Origin: Chara braunii
Taxonomy: Eukaryota; Streptophyta; Charophyceae; Charales; Characeae
Direction of reading: 5' to 3'
DNA: 23,623 nt
Assembly (NCBI GenBank): GCA_003427395.1
Contig: BFEA01000850.1
Location: forward strand, 259,231 to 282,853
The notes under the pieces are model-generated. The model made no database searches, was not told the DNA's origin, and was given only the letters and a program-made list of their open reading frames with translations. The stretch's first letter is position 1. Every line of letters begins with the position of its first letter. Position numbers and translations under genes: made by a program. Of the stretch, positions 19,203 through 23,623 are shown in pieces.

Positions 19203-19655
19203 GTCATAAGTAGGGTAGCACGGCATACGTGTATGCGGGTTGCGCGTACACGCATACACGTATTCCTGTACGCGACATGCACGTGAGTACACATACTTCC
19301 GTACGTGGGAATACGTAAAAAAAAAAAAAAAAAAAAAAAAATCATCGAAAACATCTGAAAAACAGTTATGTTATGCAAAATGATATTTCGAAGAACTTTT
19401 GTCTCAAACTCATCTCAAAATTCTGTACCAAACTCGACTTAAAAATCAAAGACGCAAAAAACAAATAAATTAAAATAATTAAAAAAAAAACCTAGGGAAA
19501 AAAAACAAAAAAATAAAAACAAAATACTACAACAAATATATGTTATGCACAAACATGATACAAACAATCCCCGAATTCCCAACCAAACTCGAGTAAGAAA
19601 TTAAAAACTAAAAAAAAGGTAATATAATCATAATAATTAAAAAACTATTTAAAAA

Positions 19656-19888
19656 CTAGGTTACCAATGGTCTGGGGCCCGGTCATCTCCCCTGGACGTT
19701 GCCACATACGTCCGGTACCCCCGTCGTCCGGACAAAAAAGTTTTTTTTTTTCGTAAAAAAAAAAAACAAAAAAAACGTTTTTGATTTTTAACTCAAGATT
19801 GGCTACGAACTTGAACATGACTCCAAGGCCAAAGTTGCTTGTATTGGACTTCAAGACATAACATATATTTTTTTCAGATTTTTCTGAG

Positions 19889-19928
<40 letters not shown>

Positions 19929-20011
19929 GCTAGGTCGGACGTCCAACCAGACGTCCGGTCGGACATCCCGAACGGTCAGGGGGGTCCCGGACGCCCGATG
20001 CAACAACCTAG
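19656..20011. mobile_element. hAT-like MITE H4 (CGGACGTCC subgroup), nested in H3
   Basis: The ends are CTAGGTTACC and CAACAACCTAG. The flanks TTTAAAAA and TTTAATTT are a weak 8-bp match (6 of 8). Subterminal words are ACGTCCGG, GTCCGGAC and CGGACGTCC on both sides. The right end has CCGATGCAAC, resembling the CGATGCTAC of H1 and H2. The conserved core lies at about 19790-19882 in forward orientation, followed by a T-tract. Confidence 0.65.
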
Positions 20012-20237
20012 TTTAATTTTTTTTTATATTTTTTTTAAGGTTTTTGATTTTTAAATCAAGCTTGGTTTGGAATTCGGGTACTACTCCCAAGCAAATGTTG
20101 TTTGTATCATTATTCTGCACAATATACTTTTTTTCAGATGTTTTTTATTTTTTTTTATTTTTTATTTTTTTTTACGTACGTGTACACACGATTTTGGGTT
20201 CGTACGCTTACGCCGGAATACGTACACGCTATGAAAC

Positions 20238-20745
20238 ACCCGCGGACGCGTCCGCGGGGTCAAGCTCGGAGGGCGGACGTGATCACGGCCGCCGCGGGTC
20301 CGGCCGCGGATGGGTGCGGCCGCGACTTTCAGGAATTTTTTGTGACCTTAAAATTTTATCAAAAAACAAAATAAAAAATATGGGGTTGTAGATCTTTTTG
20401 AGATCTAGATTTCACAATTTTTTATTTTATTTTTTGACTTTGTCTTCGAATTTTCTAAATTCAAAAACTAATTTTCCTGCTGCAAANNTNNTTTNNTTTT
20501 TTTTAAAAAAAAAAAAAAAAANAAACNTATGTGATTTTTTATTTTAAATTCAGTATTGTTTNTGGATATGACCACAAGGCAAAAGTTGTTCAGTATATTA
20601 TTCTGCATAACATATTGTTTTTTCAGAATTTTTGGATTTTTTTTTTTTTTTTTTTTTTTTCCATGGCCGCGGACCGCGGACACGTCCGCGGGGTCGCGGC
20701 CTAGGCCGCGGCCGCGGATTTGTCCGCGGATGGCCGCCGCCGAGG
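20238..20745. mobile_element. CCGCGG-rich MITE-like block with the same core
   Basis: The left part has CCGCGGACGCGTCCGCGG and GGCCGCGG words; the right part has CCGCGGACCGCGGACACG, GTCCGCGG and GGCCGCGGCC. Between them lies the shared core (about 20543-20628) and A/T-tracts containing ambiguous bases. I could not find a target-site duplication, so the limits are approximate. It may be a further subgroup inserted into the right end of H3. Confidence 0.55.
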
Positions 20746-21277
20746 GGAATTCGTAGCGTACACGTACGGGGTGCTACCTAGGTCATAAGAATGTGCGTCT
20801 AGCCGAGATAAAGTTGTCGACCCTCACGGGCCTCAACTTCAATTTTGTCGAGTCGTGCAAGTTTCCTCGCTATCAAAAGTCAAAGCGGTAATGTGTCAAC
20901 CTCGCACGACCCGAACCATCCGTGTACCATAAAGGGAAGTCATCTGTGAGGCTCACCTCCAAACTATGGCACGAAACGGTTGCCGCATCTAAAAGATGTG
21001 CCTAGCTGTAGTGTCCTTAATCCTAACGATGTCATAGCGTTCCCATGTAGGGTAATCTTAACACTCACAATGAACCGAGAAAGGCATTGGATGTTGCTCG
21101 CGCAGTGGAAATACAAAGTATATCCATGAAACTCGTCCCGAAGTCGAGCCACATTGGCATGCATATCCACGCTCGAGGCAAGAAAAAATTATTCCCCATC
21201 TTTATGCAAAGAAATAGAACCAACTCAACAAGTGGGTGTATCATCCTGAGCAAACAAAAGTTGCTCCACTCACCGGA

Positions 21278-21763
21278 TCAGCTCCTTATCAAATGTGTCG
21301 CGAATCGGCAAATATCTCCCCTGAGTGAGATCCCGCCGACCGCTGAACATCTGCACATCCAAAGGAAACGTCCATCATTAAGGCGTTCCCCGATCTCATA
21401 CTCCTCATCACCGAATGCATAAATAGAAAAACGTTCAGATCGAAAACTATCGAATTTGTTGGCTGGAATCCGCCTCACATGATAAAGAAGACAGAAAGGG
21501 TTTTGCCAATTATTCAGCCATTTCAGAATGCGAAGTAACATCTTCCTAACCTCCGAAGCGTCCTCCCTATTCGGATTCGACTCGTGAACCACGACGAGAT
21601 TCAAATCCCCGAAATCTCGTGTCGGATTAGGAGGCACGAAATCATACCGGATCATATGAAGTTCACGCTCGGTAATAAAAATATAACTCCTGTGAGGATT
21701 CCTCATGCTTCCATCTCCTGTGCGGGTTGTAGACCAATCATCATTCCCGTAACATACACGCAC
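21278..21763 (-). CDS. Unrecognised coding-like block, possible exon
   Basis: A frame of about 161 residues on the minus strand has protein-like composition: ELHMIRYDFVPPNPTRDFGD, LNLVVVHESNPNREDASEV, RKMLLRILKWLNNW, DEEYEIGERLNDGRF. I do not recognise the family. The first codon of the open stretch is GTG and a stop lies seven codons upstream. Translation would therefore start at an internal ATG (MRNPHR), or the block is an exon entered by splicing. GGTGAGT near 21266-21272, just after the stop, resembles a splice donor. More coding-like residues continue at about 20990-21170 in another frame (DEFHGYTLYFHCASNIQCLS), suggesting a frameshift or intron. It could be a decayed mobile-element gene. 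Confidence 0.35.
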   Translation of the reverse strand: MRVCYGNDDWSTTRTGDGSMRNPHRSYIFITERELHMIRYDFVPPNPTRDFGDLNLVVVHESNPNREDASEVRKMLLRILKWLNNWQNPFCLLYHVRRIPANKFDSFRSERFSIYAFGDEEYEIGERLNDGRFLWMCRCSAVGGISLRGDICRFATHLIRS

Positions 21764-22238
21764 GTGATCGTGTCGATACTGCTACCCAGTCTATCGTCGC
21801 CTCACGTGTACGGAACAGTCGAATGATCACTGCTTCTGTAGGGATCTGGACGACAAGTAATAACTTTGTCAAAATAATATTATATGCACTAATCTCTTTA
21901 CTCGAACCCCTTTTCCCTGGGCTGTGACTCATGTGTCACGGTCTTGCCGTCAAGGTAGTGTCTACTTGCACTTCATTCAACATCGATAGATACATGAGCT
22001 GGGCTTCTTTTGGCACCAGTTCCCCATATGTTGGTGGCACCTAAGGCGGTCACCCAAAAGGGAGCTAATTTCAGACTTCTCCCACTTGAAAACATGAGAA
22101 AGTGATTACTCTTAGCTGGAGAATTCCCTACCCTCTAGAAAGTGGTATGGAATACCCCTGCTGCTTGCCCGAACACATTGTTCAAATCTCAGAAGTTGGG
22201 TTGGCTCCACCATGATACAACAAGCAACTATGTGTCTA
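21764..22238. other. Stretch without a recognisable feature
   Basis: No long open frame with motif support, no tandem repeat and no inverted repeat of note was found. Confidence 0.4.
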
Positions 22239-22239
22239 T

Positions 22240-22410
22240 TCAACGTGCAATGAAAAAGTTTCAACGTCGTTGTACCCGTTGAATAGCCCTCAGGGCCGCG
22301 TTGAATCCTCATTGAATAATACAACGGGCCCTCTCGTTGAATACTATTCAACGGGGAGGGCGCATTGTGCCTCGGACACGTCGTTAGATGCGCGTGGAGC
22401 AAAAAAAAAA
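22240..22410. repeat. Scattered GTTGAAT/ATTCAAC words
   Basis: GTTGAATA, CGTTGAATCC, the near-palindrome GTTGAATACTATTCAAC, and ATTCAACGGGG occur dispersed here, just left of a tandem array of the same word. The arrangement resembles the subterminal regions of the hAT-like MITEs but uses another word. Confidence 0.55.
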
Positions 22411-22418
22411 ATCCATCC

Positions 22419-22505
22419 AGTTGAATCCCGTTGAATCCCCGTTGAATTTCGTTGAATTTCGTTGAATCCCGTTAAATCACCGTTGAATCCCGTCAAATCC
22501 CGTCG
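22419..22505 (+). repeat. Tandem GTTGAATCCC array (8-9 units)
   Basis: The 10-11-bp unit GTTGAATCCC recurs head-to-tail with variants GTTGAATTTC, GTTAAATCACC and GTCAAATCCC, and is followed at once by a T-tract of about 29 bases. Confidence 0.9.
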
Positions 22506-22529
<24 letters not shown>

Positions 22530-22536
<7 letters not shown>

Positions 22537-23080
22537 TATAACCACGAAGTCCAGGAGGATGGTCCTATTAGTAGTCGGATAGGAATGTGGTCGATCCAGT
22601 GTGACACTGAGTGGCAGCGAGCTGACAGGTTCATAACGAGTTTCTGGGCTAAGAAAACAGGAGGACGGAAAAAAAAACAGAAAAAACATAGACCTCCCAC
22701 CTGAAACTACGGCAGAGTGTTTCCCAACAATCAGATCACAAATGATTTGATTCTGGTGGTTGCAACAACAATGAACAAAGTAACTGCCACATTTTCTGGA
22801 ATAAAATCAGCTCCTGTTAGCAGTGATCCTGACGCCCTCCATACACTCCGTGATTGAAGGAGGGCTCCGCCAAATGAGATAATTGCACAACAGCAACTAA
22901 ACTACTGAAAATTTTATATCCTGTGGGCCTATGGCCTACCTCACTCTCTTTTGGGGTTGGCCATACCCCCAACCTACGTGGCACCCTCGGCCGCGGGCGC
23001 AGGATCCTAGTCCAGGGCCGCCCTCTGAGGCCGCAGGCCCGCGGCCGAGCCACGCCCAGGCGGGGGCGCGGGGCTATGTT
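22530..23080. other. Stretch without a recognisable gene
   Basis: No gene-like frame is supportable. The right part (22980-23080) is GC-rich, with GGCCGCGGGCGC and CGCGGCCG words similar to the GC-rich palindromes seen in the MITE nest at 20238-20745. Confidence 0.35.
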
Positions 23081-23082
23081 AC

Positions 23083-23165
23083 CGCGCATTCATTGAACGC
23101 GCGTTCCGCGTTCAGTTTATGAACGCAGTGAACGCGCGTTCACTGAACGCACCTGAACGCGATTG
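23083..23165. repeat. TGAACGC/GCGTTCA word cluster
   Basis: TGAACGC or its complement GCGTTCA occurs at least six times in about 80 bases, including GAACGCGCGTTC twice. It resembles the subterminal word clusters of the hAT-like elements. Confidence 0.7.
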
Positions 23166-23331
23166 ACATGTTTGCGCAAGGGGGCTGTCGCGGGTGGGAA
23201 GGTGCCTGTGAGGCTACGGGAGTGTCGGCGGTGATTGGGAGCCTTTGGGCGAGGTCGTCGTCGGCTAAACCAAAAAAAAAAAAAAAGTACTCCTTTTTTT
23301 TCAAGAGGGTCAGGGAAACCCCCTAACACAG

Positions 23332-23359
23332 CTCAGACAGCACATGCAGGCTGTCTGAG
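23332..23359. promoter_or_regulatory. Perfect 9-bp inverted repeat (CTCAGACAG)
   Basis: CTCAGACAG (23332-23340) and CTGTCTGAG (23351-23359) form a perfect hairpin with a 10-base loop. CTCAGAC recurs about 20 bases further on, after the palindrome AGCCATATGGCT. It lies about 60-85 bases upstream of a TATA box, where a dimeric factor site would be expected. Confidence 0.45.
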
Positions 23360-23416
23360 GGGTCCTCGCAGCCATATGGCTCAGACCCGCCCACCCAAAT
23401 CAAAGCAGGCAGCCAG

Positions 23417-23422
23417 TATAAA
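23417..23422 (+). promoter_or_regulatory. TATA box of a probable core promoter
   Basis: TATAAA in the context CAGTATAAAGGAGAGCACG has the classical form. Transcription would start near 23445-23455. A first ATG follows at 23472 with an open frame to the window end, and another at 23486 gives a 28-residue frame ending at 23572. Both run through pyrimidine-rich DNA and are not convincing. TTTTTCTTGCTTTTCTTAG at about 23554-23572 resembles a 3' splice site, so this may be a leader with an intron. Confidence 0.45.
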
Positions 23423-23586
23423 GGAGAGCACGAGCTGGCCGAATATATGCTCAGGATCTAAGTTTAGGTCTATGTTTCAGCAGTTATGGGTTGCTCACGT
23501 AGGAAGGCCGTGTCGGTTTCTGTTTTTCTTTTTTCTTGTTTTGTTTTTTCTCGTTTTTCTTGCTTTTCTTAGGAATACGTGCAGTG

Positions 23587-23623
23587 GCCCTAAGGGCCTC
23601 TACTCAGCACATGCACAAAAGAC
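23587..23623. mobile_element. Palindromic foldback MITE, arm of copy D (cut by window end)
   Basis: GGCCCTAAGGGCCTCTACTC, followed by CACATGCACAAAAGAC, combines the GGGCCTCTACTC end of copy B (6139) with the inner CATGCACAAAAGAC of copy A (5946). The rest lies outside the window. Confidence 0.5.

Larger units (their letters stand above)
19211..20781. mobile_element. hAT-like MITE H3 (GTACGTG subgroup) carrying nested insertions
   Basis: A perfect 8-bp target-site duplication GTCATAAG flanks it (19203-19210 and 20782-20789). The ends TAGGGTAGCA and TGCTACCTAG share GGTAGCA with H1/H2-type termini. Subterminal words are TACGTGTA, GTACACG and GCATACACG on the left and ACGTACGTGTACAC on the right. 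The conserved core occurs inverted at about 19345-19440, in forward orientation at about 20052-20142, and inverted again at about 19534-19610, so the element is itself partly palindromic. Its 1571-bp length comes from nested elements (19656-20011 and a CCGCGG-rich block at about 20238-20745). No transposase is present. Confidence 0.75.

Noticed and set aside
22419-22505. Short repeats resembling a CRISPR array
   Set aside because: The units are contiguous, with no unique spacers of constant length, and the window is eukaryotic.

Overview
This window is repeat-rich eukaryotic nuclear DNA from a draft assembly, with ambiguous bases at 120, 20487-20496, 20522, 20527 and 20562. Long homopolymers, (CT)n, (GTT)n and (AT)n microsatellites, several DNA-transposon derivatives with clean target-site duplications, and a plant-type LINE tail carrying a zinc-binding reverse-transcriptase domain point to a streptophyte. 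A charophyte alga such as Chara is my best guess, but it rests on general resemblance only. There are no prokaryotic operons, and no tRNA or rRNA genes that I can see.

The clearest gene lies at 15132-15971. It encodes a 279-residue secreted protein made of a signal peptide and six tandem modules of about 39 residues, with about 26% cysteine (metallothionein-like). A second copy runs off the left edge (1-321). The two copies and their 3' flanks form a segmental duplication (1-2430 and 15651-17545). It is identical for the first 901 bases and abruptly diverged afterwards.

Between and after the copies lies a graveyard of mobile DNA. 1355-1928 is a 574-bp Mutator-like foldback element whose empty site is preserved in the other duplicate. 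2650-5280 (minus) is a decayed DUF7869-type transposon gene split by a hAT-like MITE (4000-4340). 5795-6362 holds two palindromic foldback MITEs. 6485-6788 and 7157-7703 are hAT-like elements. 7850-9476 is a 5'-truncated, stop-containing LINE. 9525-10101 is a repeat region rich in G-boxes. 10166-10987 (minus) is a possible acidic, polyasparagine protein gene. 11381-11588 is an exact-looking 104-bp tandem duplication. 12000-13613 holds simple repeats and another foldback MITE.

After the gene, 17546-19200 has no recognisable gene. 19211-20781 is a nest of hAT-like MITEs. 21278-21763 (minus) is an unrecognised coding-like block. 22240-23170 holds short-word repeat clusters. 23330-23623 looks like a TATA-containing core promoter followed by another foldback MITE arm.

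The most unusual pattern is a set of non-autonomous hAT-like elements. They share a conserved internal core of about 90 bp and GTAGCA-type ends, but each subgroup carries a completely different short palindromic word in its subterminal regions (CGAAC, GTACGTG, CGGACGTCC, CCGCGG). The secreted cysteine-rich repeat gene family, with its decayed seventh module and its sharp identity boundary, is the second point of interest.
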